Below are positions 17,889 to 27,446 of a stretch of DNA of 64,000 bases, piece by piece. This stretch comes from Gemmatimonadota bacterium (GTDB lineage Bacteria; Gemmatimonadota; Gemmatimonadetes; Longimicrobiales; Gaopeijiaceae): assembly GCA_028873595.1 (NCBI GenBank), contig JAPPOV010000037.1:62001-126000 (forward strand), written 5' to 3'. The position numbers and the translations under genes were made by a program. A model generated the notes under the pieces. It saw only the letters and a program-made list of their open reading frames with translations, ran no database searches and was not told where the DNA came from. Numbering within the stretch: position 1 is the stretch's first letter; every line of letters begins with the position of its first letter.

Positions 17889-18751
17889 CTCCTGCTCCCG
17901 TCTTTCTCGCGGCGGCGCCCCACGGGGGAGCCGACTTCCTGTTTCAGGTCGGCCAGCGGGACTGTTCGGCGCTCGCCTTCCGTGCTTCGCAACGTCACCA
18001 GATCGTGCCAGATGTCGACCTCCACGACCCGCTCCTCACCGAGTGAGGTCTTGATGGTGCGTCCCTCGCGTGGGAAGCGGCGGCGGGCTTCGACGTACGT
18101 CTTGTGTTCGTACATCAAGCAGCACATGAGACGCCCGCAGCAGCCGGAGATCTGCGCAGGATTCAGCGAGAGCTTCTGATCTTTTGCCAGTTGTAGCGAT
18201 ACCGGTTTCAACTCGGGGAGCCACGTCGAGCAGCAGAGCTCCCGGCCACAGCGGCCGATCCCTCCCAGGAGAGCTGCCTCGTCTCGAACACCGATCTGTC
18301 TCAGCTCGATGCGAGCTCGGAAGGTACGCGCGAGATCCCGTACCAGCTGTCGAAAGTCGACACGCTTTTCAGCCGTGAAGTAGATGATCAGCTTGTTGCG
18401 GTCGAACTGCCACTCGGCCTCGGTGACCTTCATCTTGAGGCCGTGCTTTCCTACGAGCCTCTTGGTCTCGGAGCGAACTCGGTGCTCGTCATTACGCAGC
18501 ACGGCCCGGCGATCAAGCTCGTCCTCGCTCGCGAGTCTCACGACGGAATGGTCAGGTGCGGGGGTCGCGCAGCCGCCGTTCGAAGACGAACACTTCCGCT
18601 CTGCGATCACCCCGACCGCGGACACCTCCCCGAGATCCTCGCCCCGGTCCGCCTCTACGATGACGTGCTGGCCAGGACGCAGGTCGATCCCCCTGTAGGT
18701 GAAGTATTCCTTGCGGGTTCCTTTGAATCGGATCTCGGCGAAGCCAGCCAT
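17885..18751 (-). CDS. ricT: PSP1-domain protein RicT (YaaT)
   Basis: 288-aa PSP1 protein. Family hallmarks are a helix-strand core (FRQLVRDLARTFRARIELRQIGVRDEA... with GGIGRCGRELCC) and a second cysteine cluster (ISGCCGRLMCCL). In Bacillus subtilis RicT (YaaT) works with RicA and RicF in an Fe-S-containing complex that affects RNase Y-dependent mRNA processing; the conserved cysteines are present here. An additional C-terminal beta segment (about residues 215-265) and a basic tail follow. In this lineage the role is inferred. It lies between accA and metG on the same strand, 13 bases from accA. Confidence 0.9.
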   Translation of the reverse strand: MAGFAEIRFKGTRKEYFTYRGIDLRPGQHVIVEADRGEDLGEVSAVGVIAERKCSSSNGGCATPAPDHSVVRLASEDELDRRAVLRNDEHRVRSETKRLVGKHGLKMKVTEAEWQFDRNKLIIYFTAEKRVDFRQLVRDLARTFRARIELRQIGVRDEAALLGGIGRCGRELCCSTWLPELKPVSLQLAKDQKLSLNPAQISGCCGRLMCCLMYEHKTYVEARRRFPREGRTIKTSLGEERVVEVDIWHDLVTLRSTEGERRTVPLADLKQEVGSPVGRRREKDGSRS

Positions 18752-18764
18752 GTGCGGTGCGACC

Positions 18765-19715
18765 TCAGCTGTCGCGCCAGGCGCCGATGGCCTCGTACTT
18801 CGCCCAGCGCTGCGCCAGAAGCTTCTTGACGGTCAGCTTTTCGAGTTCGGATACCGTCCGGTCGAGGGCCTCTTGCAGCACGTCTGCCGCGGCATCCCAG
18901 TCTTCGTGGGCTCCGCCGCGAGGTTCGGGTACGATTTCGTCGCAGATGCCGATTGCGTGAAGATCCTTCGCGGTCAGCTTCAGCGCGTTCGCAGCCTTCT
19001 CCTTATGCTCCGCTGAACGCCAGAGGATGGCAGCACATCCCTCGGGAGAGATCACAGAGTAGATCGAGTGCTCGAGCATCAGGATGCGGTCGGTCACCCC
19101 GATCCCGAGTGCGCCTCCCGACATGCCTTCACCGATGACCACGGAGACGATCGGGACCTTCAGGCGGGACATCTCGCGCAGGTTGAAGGCGATGGCTTCG
19201 CCAATCCCGCGTTCCTCCGATCCCAAGCCGGGGTAAGCGCCGGGGGTGTCGATGAAGCTGATGACGGGGCGCCCGAACTTCTCGGCCTGCTGCATGAGGC
19301 GTAGCGCTTTCCGGTAGCCTTCGGGGTGCGGCATCCCGAAATTGCGTCGGAGGTTCTCCTTCATGTCGCGGCCTTTCTGCTGGCCGATGATCATGACGGA
19401 GCGTCCGCCAAGGCGTGCCCACCCTCCGACGATGGCCTCGTCGTCGCGATACCCGCGGTCGCCGTGCAGTTCGACCCAGTCGGTGAATACACGTGCGACG
19501 TAATCGAGGGTATACGGCCGCTGCGAATGACGCGCGACTTGAACCTGCTCCATGGGAGTCAGGTTGGCGTAGGTCTTTTCCTTGAGGTCCTGGAGCTTGC
19601 TCCGGAGGACCGTCACTTCGTCGGACACGTCGATCCCTCGCCTGTCGGCAAGGTCCAGAAGCTTGTCAATCTGTTCCTGGATCTCGACGATGTCGCGCTC
19701 AAAATCTAAATGCAC
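18765..19715 (-). CDS. accA: Acetyl-CoA carboxylase carboxyltransferase subunit alpha
   Basis: 316 aa, transfers the carboxyl group from carboxybiotin to acetyl-CoA, the first step of fatty-acid synthesis. Typical features are an N-terminal helical hairpin (IVEIQEQIDKLLDLAD), the PYTLDYV segment, the GRSVMIIGQQKGRDMKEN stretch, the PEGYRKALRLMQQAEKFGRP motif and the oxyanion-forming GEGMSGGALGIG. The start is GTG at 19715. accD and the biotin carboxylase genes are not in the window. The 144 bases upstream, before the broken response regulator, hold no recognisable gene. Confidence 0.96.
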   Translation of the reverse strand: MHLDFERDIVEIQEQIDKLLDLADRRGIDVSDEVTVLRSKLQDLKEKTYANLTPMEQVQVARHSQRPYTLDYVARVFTDWVELHGDRGYRDDEAIVGGWARLGGRSVMIIGQQKGRDMKENLRRNFGMPHPEGYRKALRLMQQAEKFGRPVISFIDTPGAYPGLGSEERGIGEAIAFNLREMSRLKVPIVSVVIGEGMSGGALGIGVTDRILMLEHSIYSVISPEGCAAILWRSAEHKEKAANALKLTAKDLHAIGICDEIVPEPRGGAHEDWDAAADVLQEALDRTVSELEKLTVKKLLAQRWAKYEAIGAWRDS

Positions 19716-19859
19716 GGCAATCGCCAGCGTTTTTCGGATATGGCCTCAGAAACATCCTGGGGGGCGATAACCTCGCCGCTCTGAACCGTCTTCCGCAAGC
19801 GATTCCGGGAGGCGGTGGGCCACTGCTCGGTCGTCGTAGCCGGGCGAGGTGAGCCGAGA

Positions 19860-20848
19860 CTAGTCCCGGCTCACTTCCTGGAAGGCTTCGACCTCGGTGA
19901 AGCCCTCGAAGCGACCCCAGTAGCGTGCGTATGCCTGGGCCGTACGTGGCCGAAGGTCGACGCGTGGGGCCCCGACGGACTGATACGCGGCCAGCGCCTC
20001 CATCTTCATGACCATCTGCTCCCGGATGTCCACGAAGCGTTTGGGCTGGAACTCAACGCCGGTCGTCGCGGTCTCGTATGCGTATACGTGGGGATGTCGC
20101 TCGTCGCTTCGACCCCCATGAGTGACGCCTCCCGCCGCGAGACGTCACGATCGTTCGGAGCCGGCAGGTACACCGTCGTCGGGCGCAATTCGTGCAGGGT
20201 TTGCTCGATCAGGTCTCTCTGTGCGTCGCGGTCCCCAAACAGCGCTCGGTCCATGCGGCGCTCGATTCCCAGGATGTCGGCGGCGAGCGAGGCTGCTTTG
20301 AGCTCTTCGTGTGTGGCGGCTTCCGGGTCGTTCAGGACCGGCACGACCACGACGACTTCGTGCTCCGCAACCGATTTCATCAAGACCCCACCGCACCCCA
20401 TCTCCGCATCACCGAGGCGACCCTCGATCACCACGACGATCTCATCGAGGTCCAGGTCGGCGCTCGATCGTTGATCACGCTCGACCATGCCGACGACACG
20501 GGTGACGAATTCGTCCCGGTTGAGCGGCTTGATGATGACCTGATCGGCCCCTGCCCGCAGCGCCTGTTCTTCGTACTGAGCTTGTTCGTACCCTGTCGTC
20601 ACCAGGATCGGGGTATCCACCGAGTGTTTGCGGGCGGTGCGGATGACGGCGAAGCCATCGGCGCCAGGGACGTTGAGATCAGTGATGATCAGGTCCCAGT
20701 GCTCATTCTTCAGCAGCGTGAGCGCCTGGTCTCCGTCCTGAACGTGTGTGACCTGATAGCCCGACATCGTGTTGAGCATCGCCTTCACCAATAGGGCCTG
20801 GTCGAAGGCGTCCTCGATGTAGAGAACTCGGAAGCTCGGCTGGTTCAA
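19860..20848 (-). pseudogene. Response-regulator receiver fused to PIG-L-like domain, frameshifted
   Basis: Residues 1-125 are a CheY-like receiver (phosphoacceptor Asp in IITDLNVPG, Thr in ILVTTGYE, Lys in IIKPLN). From about residue 135 a PIG-L/LmbE-like domain follows. The unbroken frame ends at 20006 with a nonsense tail after SDIPTYTHTRP, but from about base 20085 another frame reads YAYETATTGVEFQPKRFVDI and continues to a TAG at 19860-19862, matching the usual PIG-L C-terminus. A two-base insertion (TATACG for TACG) or one-base loss near 20081-20090 explains it. The zinc motif AHPDDE is replaced by GRLGDA, so the domain may be non-catalytic even if whole. The apparent start is TTG at 20848 with no clear ribosome-binding site. 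Confidence 0.75.
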
Positions 20849-20945
20849 GATCGCGCGTGGGTCGGAGGGCAGGAGGTGGCGCGGGAGGCAAGAAGGTAGA
20901 CGAACGCTGGAGCGCAGACGACGTCCGCTCGCGGACTCGCCAACG

Positions 20946-22154
20946 TCAGCGGGCCTTGCGAGGGGGCTCGGGAACGAAGAACCAGACGATCAGGCCCATG
21001 ATCAGAACGGAAGCCGCCGCCAGCGCGGTGTTCGATCCATACCCGATGTCCGCGTACAGTGGTCCGGCGATGGCCCCTCCGAGGGCGAACCCGATCTGTC
21101 CCAGAGCCACAGTCAGACTCATCAGTGACCCACGCCGCTCATCCGATACCAGGGCGGTCAGCAGGGCCGAGAACGGGCTGATGCGCATCGCGACCAGCAC
21201 CATCGTGGCGAAGAAGAAGACGTACGCAGGTACGGGCCCGGTCACGGCGCGTGTGGTCAAGACCATCAGGATCGACAGGCCGACGCAAGACATCAGGATC
21301 ATGCCTTTCCGACCTATGCGATCCGAAAGCTTCCCGGCATTAGGCCCGGTGAGGACGTTGGCGACACCTCCGACGACGAACATGAGCGCGATCTGGTCTC
21401 CCGTCAGGCCGACTGAGCGCTCGAGCCAGGTGGGCAGGTAGATGACGAAGATCGAGACGCCGAGGAACATCATGAAGAATGCCGCCGATGCCCATGCGAT
21501 CTCAGGCCGTCTCAACATCGCGAGATAGTCCGATGCCGCCTTGCCGACGGACAGTCGGTCCTGACTTCGACGTACGTCGGGTTGCGGGACCTGAAAGAAG
21601 AGGAGGAGTACCGTGAGGGTCATTGTCACGGCAAAGAGGTAGAAGGGTGAGCGGAAGCCCCAGCGCGCTGCCATGAAGATGCCCAGCGGGATCCCAAAGA
21701 TCTGACCGAAGGCCGATCCACTCATGACCCATCCGGTCGCCCAGCCCCTGCGCTCGTAAGGGAAGTAGTCCCCGATGTAGGAGACTGCGGCTCCACTGAG
21801 CATCCCTCCCGCGCAGCCGGCAAAGATTCGAACGGTGATGAACGAGTAGTACCCCGTGACGAAGCCATGAAGGCAGAGCGCGACAGCCATCGACGTGCAG
21901 CCGAGCAGCAGGATCTGGCGACGTCCGATCTTGTCCGAGACCGGACCGGCCAGAATCGCGAAGATCCCGACCATGACCGAATAGACGGACACCAGCGTGC
22001 CGAGGAGGGCATCTGCGATGTCGAGCTCGTCTCCGATCCGGGGTAGGATCGGGGACAGGATCATCGTCTGACTGGCTGACGAAAAGACGAGCAGCCAGAG
22101 TGTGAAGACGATGAGGTAGGGCTCGAGGCGAGTTGGTTCGCCGGAAGCTTTCAA
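20946..22154 (-). CDS. MFS transporter
   Basis: 402-aa, about 12-helix major facilitator protein of the inner membrane. The loop-2/3 signature GPVSDKIGRRQILLLGC is at about residue 70, with a related repeat GKLSDRIGRKGMILMSC in the second half. General resemblance to drug or metabolite efflux (DHA1-type) proteins; substrate unknown. Translation appears to start with TTG at 22154 inside the stop codon of the SDR gene (TTGA overlap), so its expression depends on that gene. Confidence 0.85.
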   Translation of the reverse strand: MKASGEPTRLEPYLIVFTLWLLVFSSASQTMILSPILPRIGDELDIADALLGTLVSVYSVMVGIFAILAGPVSDKIGRRQILLLGCTSMAVALCLHGFVTGYYSFITVRIFAGCAGGMLSGAAVSYIGDYFPYERRGWATGWVMSGSAFGQIFGIPLGIFMAARWGFRSPFYLFAVTMTLTVLLLFFQVPQPDVRRSQDRLSVGKAASDYLAMLRRPEIAWASAAFFMMFLGVSIFVIYLPTWLERSVGLTGDQIALMFVVGGVANVLTGPNAGKLSDRIGRKGMILMSCVGLSILMVLTTRAVTGPVPAYVFFFATMVLVAMRISPFSALLTALVSDERRGSLMSLTVALGQIGFALGGAIAGPLYADIGYGSNTALAAASVLIMGLIVWFFVPEPPRKAR

Positions 22155-22927
22155 CCGCCTTTCCGGTCCATGTAGCCCGGGTAGCGCTGAACGGTCGGCA
22201 TCATGACCAGGTTGAAGATATCGACGTGAGGGGGCGTGTTCGCGACGTACAGCACCGCGTCGGCGATGTCGTCCGCTGTGAGCGGGACCGTATCGGAGTA
22301 CACCGACTTCGCGCGTTCTGTGTCACCATCGAAACGGACCTCACTGAACTCCGTCTCCGCGAGTCCGGGATCCACGCTCGAAACACGGATGTTCGTTCCG
22401 AGCAAGTCGATGTTCATCGCTTCGCTCAGCGCCCGTACCGCGAACTTCGTCGCGTTGTAGACGGCGCCCTTCGGGTAGACCCAGCGCCCGGCAATCGAGC
22501 CGATGTTGATCACGTGCCCACTGTCGCGCGCGATCATGTGGGGCAAGACCGCGCGGGTCACGTAGAGGAGCCCCTTCACGTTCGTGTCGATCATCTCGTC
22601 CCAATGATCGAGGTTGCCCTCCTGAACCGTGTCGAGACCTTTTGCCTTCCCGGCGTTGTTGATCAGCACGTCGGGCACGAGTCCCTCACCCACCAGATCC
22701 TCCACATACGTCGAAACCGCGTCGCGATCGGTCACGTCGACCGCGGCGGTATGCGTTTCGATGCCGTGGGCAGTCGTAAGCTCGGACGCCAGAGTCTGGA
22801 TTCGATCCAGCCTCCGGGCGGAGAGCAGGACATGGGCGCCCTGGGCCGCGAAGTGTCGGGCGCACGCTTCGCCGATTCCGGCGGAAGCACCCGTGATCAG
22901 GACGCGTTTGTCAGCGAGTCTGTTCAT
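22151..22927 (-). CDS. SDR oxidoreductase, YdfG-like
   Basis: 258-aa classical short-chain dehydrogenase. NADP-binding TGASAGIGEA near residue 14, with SARRLDR after strand 2 suggesting NADP preference, then NNAG and active-site Ser (IGSIAG) with YNATK. The C-terminal part (VDPGLAETEFSEVRF, PLTADDIADAVLYV, PPHVDI) closely follows the E. coli YdfG family, which oxidises L-allo-threonine, serine and 3-hydroxy acids such as 3-hydroxypropionate. Substrate assignment is by family only. It is co-transcribed with the MFS gene that follows and divergent from the UMF1-type transporter. Confidence 0.88.
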   Translation of the reverse strand: MNRLADKRVLITGASAGIGEACARHFAAQGAHVLLSARRLDRIQTLASELTTAHGIETHTAAVDVTDRDAVSTYVEDLVGEGLVPDVLINNAGKAKGLDTVQEGNLDHWDEMIDTNVKGLLYVTRAVLPHMIARDSGHVINIGSIAGRWVYPKGAVYNATKFAVRALSEAMNIDLLGTNIRVSSVDPGLAETEFSEVRFDGDTERAKSVYSDTVPLTADDIADAVLYVANTPPHVDIFNLVMMPTVQRYPGYMDRKGG

Positions 22928-23055
22928 GCCGAGTGATATGTCGGAGTGAGAAGCCGGCTCAGATTCGCCTGGCCGGGGCGGTCAGGCAACGGGCGGTCCT
23001 TACGTTGAGGCTATGGTGGCACTACCGTGGCGTCGAATCCATCAGGGAGTCCTGC

Positions 23056-24279
23056 ATGAACAAGCGACAGGTCGGCGCGTGGGCGTTGTTCGACTTTGCG
23101 AACTCGGTGTACCCCGCAGTCATCGTGTCCGTCGTCTTCCAGATCTACTTCATCGAAGCGATCGTCGGGAACGAAGCGGGGGAAGGGGACGCCTGGTGGG
23201 GGCGCGCGGTTTCGCTCTCGGCACTGATCGTGGCCTTGAGTGCGCCGGTTCTCGGAGCCGTCGCGGACCGCGCCGGTGTCCGAAAGCGTTTCATGGCGCT
23301 CTGTGTAGCGATGTGTATCACCGGCGTGGTGCTCTTCACGACCCTCGAACCCGGGATGGTCCTCTACGGCTTCGTCGTCTTTCTGATTGCCAACGTGGGC
23401 TTCGAGGCCTGTCTGATCTTCTACAATGCCTATCTGCCGGACATCGTTCCGCCGGAAAAGCAGGGGTGGGTATCAGGTTTGGGCTTCGGCGTGGGATACG
23501 CCGGATCCGCGCTCGGGCTGGTGATGGTGTTGCCCTTCGCGACGACCAACATCCAGGTCGTTTGGGTCATGGTCGCGAGCATGTTCCTGGTCTTTTCCAT
23601 GCCAACCTTTCTCTATCTGCCCAAGGACGAAGCGGGGTCCATGTCGGTGCCCCAGGCAGCGATCTGGGGCCTGACCAGCTTTCGAGAACTCTGGGGCGAG
23701 GTCATGGCCCAGAAGGAGCTTCGGCGATACCTGCTGGCCTACTTCTTCTATATCGATGGCGTGCTCACGGCGATCTACATGTCCAGCACCCTCGCGTCGA
23801 ACACGTTCGGATACGAGCAGGCGGAACTCATTTATCTGTATCTGGCGATCCAGATCGCCGCCCTCATCGGTGCCTTCCTGCTTGCCAAGCCCACGGACCG
23901 AGTCGGCCCGAAGAAGGTCGTCACGGGTGTGCTCGGTCTCTGGATCACCATCGCAATCGCGATCTTCTTTATCGAATCGAAGGCCGCTTTTGCCGTGGTC
24001 GGTCTGCTGGCGGGCTTCGGGCTCGGGTCGATTCAGGCGGCCAGTCGCGCATTCATGGCGAGTCTGATCCCGGATGGGCGGGAGTCGGAGATGTTCGGTT
24101 TCTATGCGCTGTGCGGGAAGTCGTCATCCGTGATCGGACCACTGATCTTCGGTCAAGTCGCGCTTATGACGGGAGGCAATCAGAAGCTCTCCGTCATGTC
24201 GATCAGTGTTCTGTTCGTGTTCGGCGCCATTCTGTTGCAGCGCGTGAAGGACCCGAAGGCCGCGCCGGTGGCGGCGTGA
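23056..24279 (+). CDS. UMF1-type MFS transporter
   Basis: 407-aa inner-membrane protein with about 12 helices. The opening QVGAWALFDFANSVYPAVI is the signature of the UMF1/Atg22-like MFS family, and GAVADRAGVRKRFMALC is the cytoplasmic-loop motif. Substrates of bacterial members are mostly unknown. Start ATG 23056 has AGGGAG six bases upstream; an in-frame start at 22933 would add a non-membrane, non-homologous leader and was rejected. It is followed 4 bases later by the GT39-like gene, probably in one operon. Confidence 0.88.
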   Translation: MNKRQVGAWALFDFANSVYPAVIVSVVFQIYFIEAIVGNEAGEGDAWWGRAVSLSALIVALSAPVLGAVADRAGVRKRFMALCVAMCITGVVLFTTLEPGMVLYGFVVFLIANVGFEACLIFYNAYLPDIVPPEKQGWVSGLGFGVGYAGSALGLVMVLPFATTNIQVVWVMVASMFLVFSMPTFLYLPKDEAGSMSVPQAAIWGLTSFRELWGEVMAQKELRRYLLAYFFYIDGVLTAIYMSSTLASNTFGYEQAELIYLYLAIQIAALIGAFLLAKPTDRVGPKKVVTGVLGLWITIAIAIFFIESKAAFAVVGLLAGFGLGSIQAASRAFMASLIPDGRESEMFGFYALCGKSSSVIGPLIFGQVALMTGGNQKLSVMSISVLFVFGAILLQRVKDPKAAPVAA

Positions 24280-24283
24280 CATA

Positions 24284-25978
24284 ATGCTTCGATCCGGCTC
24301 GAGGCACCGGATCGCACTCTTCGCCATCCTGGCCATCTCACTGGCGGCAGGCGCACTCACCCGAGCTGCTTCTCTGCGTCAGTCGGCCACGTTCGACGAG
24401 ATCATTCTGGTCTCTGGAGGTGCACGGGGTGTGGCCCACGGTCGCTGGGACATGGTGACCGATCAGCCGCCGTTGATGATGTGGCTCTACGGGTGGGCGG
24501 TCATGTCCTCGGAGCCCGAACTGCCCCCCGAAGAGCGTACGTGGGGTTTCAACCAGCGGTGGGATTACGCGAGAGCGCTCTTCTTCGAGGGCAGCAACGA
24601 TCCTGAAGTGTTGCTGCCGAGGCCCCGGCTCGTTGCGACTGCGATGGCTGCGGCGCTGGTTCTGGCGGCCGGGCTTTTCGGACTGTGGATTGCTGGTCCT
24701 GTGGCGGGGGTGCTCGCCGCACTCCTGACTGCGCTGGTGCCGGATGTCCTCGGGCACGGTGGGGTGGCGTACAACGACCTTCCGCTGGCGCTCGCCTTTC
24801 TTATTTCTGTGTGGGCCTTCGACGCCTCGGTCCGGATACCAGGCTGGCGCACGGGAGGGCTCGCCGGTGTCGTGCTCGCCTGCGCGTTCGGTATGAAGAT
24901 GAGTGCGCTCGCGCTTCTTCCGATTGCCGTACTCCTCCTCACAATGGAGGGAGCCTCACGTTGGAGGGATCTGGAATGGCGTCGGAGCATCATGATGACG
25001 GTCGGCGCGTGTGTGGCGGCTGCGTATCTGGTGCTCGTCATTCTCTACAGCGGAGACCTCACTCTGTCTCTGCTGCGCTTCAACTTCTGGCGAACGGTGC
25101 TGCATACGACGGGTGGTCACCCCGCACCCGCGTTCTTGCTCGGGGCCGTTAGTGAGGGCGGCTGGTGGTACTACTTTCCCGTGGCCTTCCTGTTGAAGAC
25201 ATCTGCGGGTCTGCACCTCGCCCTGGGTGCGGGGACGGCGCTTCTGGGGGCGCGGTTCGTGGCCATGGTTCGGAAGGACCGGGCGGCCGCGCTGTCGAGG
25301 TTGCTCGAGTGGCGAGGTCGAGCGCCTCTGGTCGGAGCGCTGGTCTTCGGTGCCTTCCTCGTTCGGTCCGATCTCAACGCCGGCTTTCGCTACGCGCTCC
25401 CCGCTGTCCCGCTCCTGTGCGTGCTTGCCGCGGTCAGTCTGGGGCGAAGCTGGGTTCCGAGGGCGGCCGGCACGGGGGCGACTCGGGTGGGAGAAGCCTA
25501 CGGGATGCCTCGCTACGTACTCGTTCGGGGGATCGCAGCGGTCGCCGTCGCACTTTCCGTATTCTCGGTGCTTACCGCCCATCCGTGGTACTTGTCGTAC
25601 TCCAGCGTATGGGCGGGTGGCCGAGACAACGCCTGGCAGGTCATGTCCGATTCGAACGTGGATTGGGGTCAGGGCCTCCAGGAACTCCGACTCTTCATGG
25701 AGGAAGAGGGAGTCCAGAGTGTCCGCCTCTCCTATTTCGGAAGTGCGCGTCCTGCCGCGTATGGCATCGAATACGTGGCGCTACCCAGCTTCTTTCGGCT
25801 CGGTCAGCCGCGAACCGAGGGCGCGGAGGCGAGGCCCCGTTTCACGGTGATTTCGGCGACAAATCTTCAGGGTTTGTATCTGCAGGGGCGCGACCCGTTC
25901 GCGTCGTACCGTGAGCGCGAACCGTACAGGGTGCTCGGGCACGCTCTGCTGGTCTTCGACGAGTACGCCGAAGGCTGA
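24284..25978 (+). CDS. Polytopic GT39/PMT-like glycosyltransferase
   Basis: 564-aa integral membrane protein with about 10-12 hydrophobic segments. The first periplasmic loop contains the acidic FDEIILVSGGARG and TDQPPLMMWLYG motifs expected of lipid-linked-sugar transferases (ArnT/PMT fold, catalytic Asp/Glu). The C-terminal periplasmic part carries MSDSNVDWGQGLQELRLFM, characteristic of a bacterial subgroup often called phospholipid carrier-dependent glycosyltransferase. It would move a sugar from a polyprenyl phosphate to protein, lipid or polysaccharide outside the inner membrane; donor and acceptor are unknown. Confidence 0.82.
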   Translation: MLRSGSRHRIALFAILAISLAAGALTRAASLRQSATFDEIILVSGGARGVAHGRWDMVTDQPPLMMWLYGWAVMSSEPELPPEERTWGFNQRWDYARALFFEGSNDPEVLLPRPRLVATAMAAALVLAAGLFGLWIAGPVAGVLAALLTALVPDVLGHGGVAYNDLPLALAFLISVWAFDASVRIPGWRTGGLAGVVLACAFGMKMSALALLPIAVLLLTMEGASRWRDLEWRRSIMMTVGACVAAAYLVLVILYSGDLTLSLLRFNFWRTVLHTTGGHPAPAFLLGAVSEGGWWYYFPVAFLLKTSAGLHLALGAGTALLGARFVAMVRKDRAAALSRLLEWRGRAPLVGALVFGAFLVRSDLNAGFRYALPAVPLLCVLAAVSLGRSWVPRAAGTGATRVGEAYGMPRYVLVRGIAAVAVALSVFSVLTAHPWYLSYSSVWAGGRDNAWQVMSDSNVDWGQGLQELRLFMEEEGVQSVRLSYFGSARPAAYGIEYVALPSFFRLGQPRTEGAEARPRFTVISATNLQGLYLQGRDPFASYREREPYRVLGHALLVFDEYAEG

Positions 25979-26024
25979 TTCCCGCGGTTTTCGGGGCAAT
26001 GACGCGCTCGCGGAACCCGAGCGT

Positions 26025-27371
26025 CTAGGGGAGCCCGCCCTCGTCGATGGCCAGCAGGGTGTCGAGCAGGACATTCGTGCCGTTGACGATATCCGCAGCC
26101 TCCGTGCGTTCCTCCGGAGCGTGGCTGATCCCTCGAATGGAGGGCACGAAGATCATTCCGACTGGGCAGAGCAGGGCGATGCTCTGGGCGTCGTGCCCCG
26201 CACCGGACGGCATCCGCATCGACGACAGGCCCCGACGGTCCGCGCTCCTTTCGACCATGTCCCGGATACGAAGATCGGTCGGCGCGGCTCGGCTGACGTA
26301 GAAGGGTGCGAACGAGAAACTCACCCCACTCGCCTCACCGATGTCTCTGGCGCGCGCACGGATTACGTCGAACGTGCGCTCGATACCCTCCATGGAGAGA
26401 TCTCGGATCTCCAGCGTCATTCGTACTCGACCCGGGATGACGTTCGGTGCGCCGGGCTCCGCCTCGAGGCGTCCTACCGTCGCCACCTGGCGGCCCGGTG
26501 TGTCACGAGCGACACGGTGTGCGGCGGTGACGAAGCGGGCCGCTCCGACCATGGCGTCTCGACGACGGTCCATGGGTGTCGTTCCGGCGTGATTCGTCAT
26601 TCCGTCGACGACCACGTTCCAGCGCATGATCCCGACGATCCCTTCGACCACGCCAATGTCGACGCCGTCTTCGTCGAGCACTGCACCCTGCTCCACGTGC
26701 AGTTCGAGGAAGGCTGTGAGAGAGTCGGGGGCCCGGCGAGCATCCGCCAACCGGTCCGGATCGCCGCCCAGACGTCGAAGCCCTTCGCCAATCGTATAGC
26801 CGGACGCAGTCTCGATCGCGAGCTCGAAGGGCGCGACTTCTCCGACCAGCGCGCGACTTCCTGTCTTGCCCCCCTCTTCATTGGTGAAGTACACGATCTC
26901 AAGCGGATGCCGTGTGGTGTGGCCTGCGTCGGCCAGGACGGCCGCGACCTCCATCGCCCCCATCGATCCGACTTGCCCGTCGTAGTTGCCACCACCCGGG
27001 ACCGAGTCGACGTGCGATCCGAACATGATCGGGTTCAGCGACGCGTCGGCCCCGGCTTTGCGGGCAACGAGGTTGCCGACAAGGTCCCGTTCTACGGAAA
27101 AGCCTGTCTCGCGCAGATGTTCGGTGCACCATTCCAGCGCCTCGATATTCGCGTCGCTGAACGCCACCCGGTCGATGCCTCCGGCATCGTTTGCGCCGAA
27201 CGTCGCCAGCGTGCGTATTCGCTCCATGAGGCGCTGAGGGTTTGCCGCGAAGTTCTGCCCGAGTCGGGTGTGAGGCGTTATGGCGTCGAGCTTTCCCGGG
27301 GTGATCCCGCTGAACCATGCGCCTCCGGCCCCCAAAGACGTGAGGCGCGTGAAGTGTCGTCGGTTCATCAT
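26025..27371 (-). CDS. Tat-exported M20-type amidohydrolase (hydantoinase/carbamoylase family)
   Basis: 448 aa. The N-terminus MMNRRHFTRLTSLGAGGAW is a twin-arginine signal. The body is a Zn-dependent M20 amidase of the N-carbamoyl-L-amino acid hydrolase/allantoate amidohydrolase group: metal-site motifs GSHVDSVPGGGNYDGQVG and TNEEGGKTGSRAL, HVEQGAVLD, the dimerisation-domain GMTNHAGTTPMDRR, and SGAGHDAQSIA. It probably cleaves carbamoyl or ureido compounds in the periplasm. A good -10 box lies 7 bases before the start (27379-27384), so the transcript may be leaderless. It is divergent from the RidA lipoprotein gene. Confidence 0.87.
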   Translation of the reverse strand: MMNRRHFTRLTSLGAGGAWFSGITPGKLDAITPHTRLGQNFAANPQRLMERIRTLATFGANDAGGIDRVAFSDANIEALEWCTEHLRETGFSVERDLVGNLVARKAGADASLNPIMFGSHVDSVPGGGNYDGQVGSMGAMEVAAVLADAGHTTRHPLEIVYFTNEEGGKTGSRALVGEVAPFELAIETASGYTIGEGLRRLGGDPDRLADARRAPDSLTAFLELHVEQGAVLDEDGVDIGVVEGIVGIMRWNVVVDGMTNHAGTTPMDRRRDAMVGAARFVTAAHRVARDTPGRQVATVGRLEAEPGAPNVIPGRVRMTLEIRDLSMEGIERTFDVIRARARDIGEASGVSFSFAPFYVSRAAPTDLRIRDMVERSADRRGLSSMRMPSGAGHDAQSIALLCPVGMIFVPSIRGISHAPEERTEAADIVNGTNVLLDTLLAIDEGGLP

Positions 27372-27378
27372 GGCTCGG

Positions 27379-27384
27379 ACTATA
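27379..27384 (-). promoter_or_regulatory. -10 box TATAGT of the M20 amidohydrolase gene
   Basis: TATAGT on the minus strand ends 7 bases before the ATG at 27371, which places the expected transcription start at or next to the A of the start codon. No good -35 hexamer is visible at 16-18 bases. Confidence 0.45.
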
Positions 27385-27446
27385 GCGTGGTCCGGTACTC
27401 GCCACGACCTTGCCGTATCCTTTCGCGAACATTCAGGAGACAGGAC

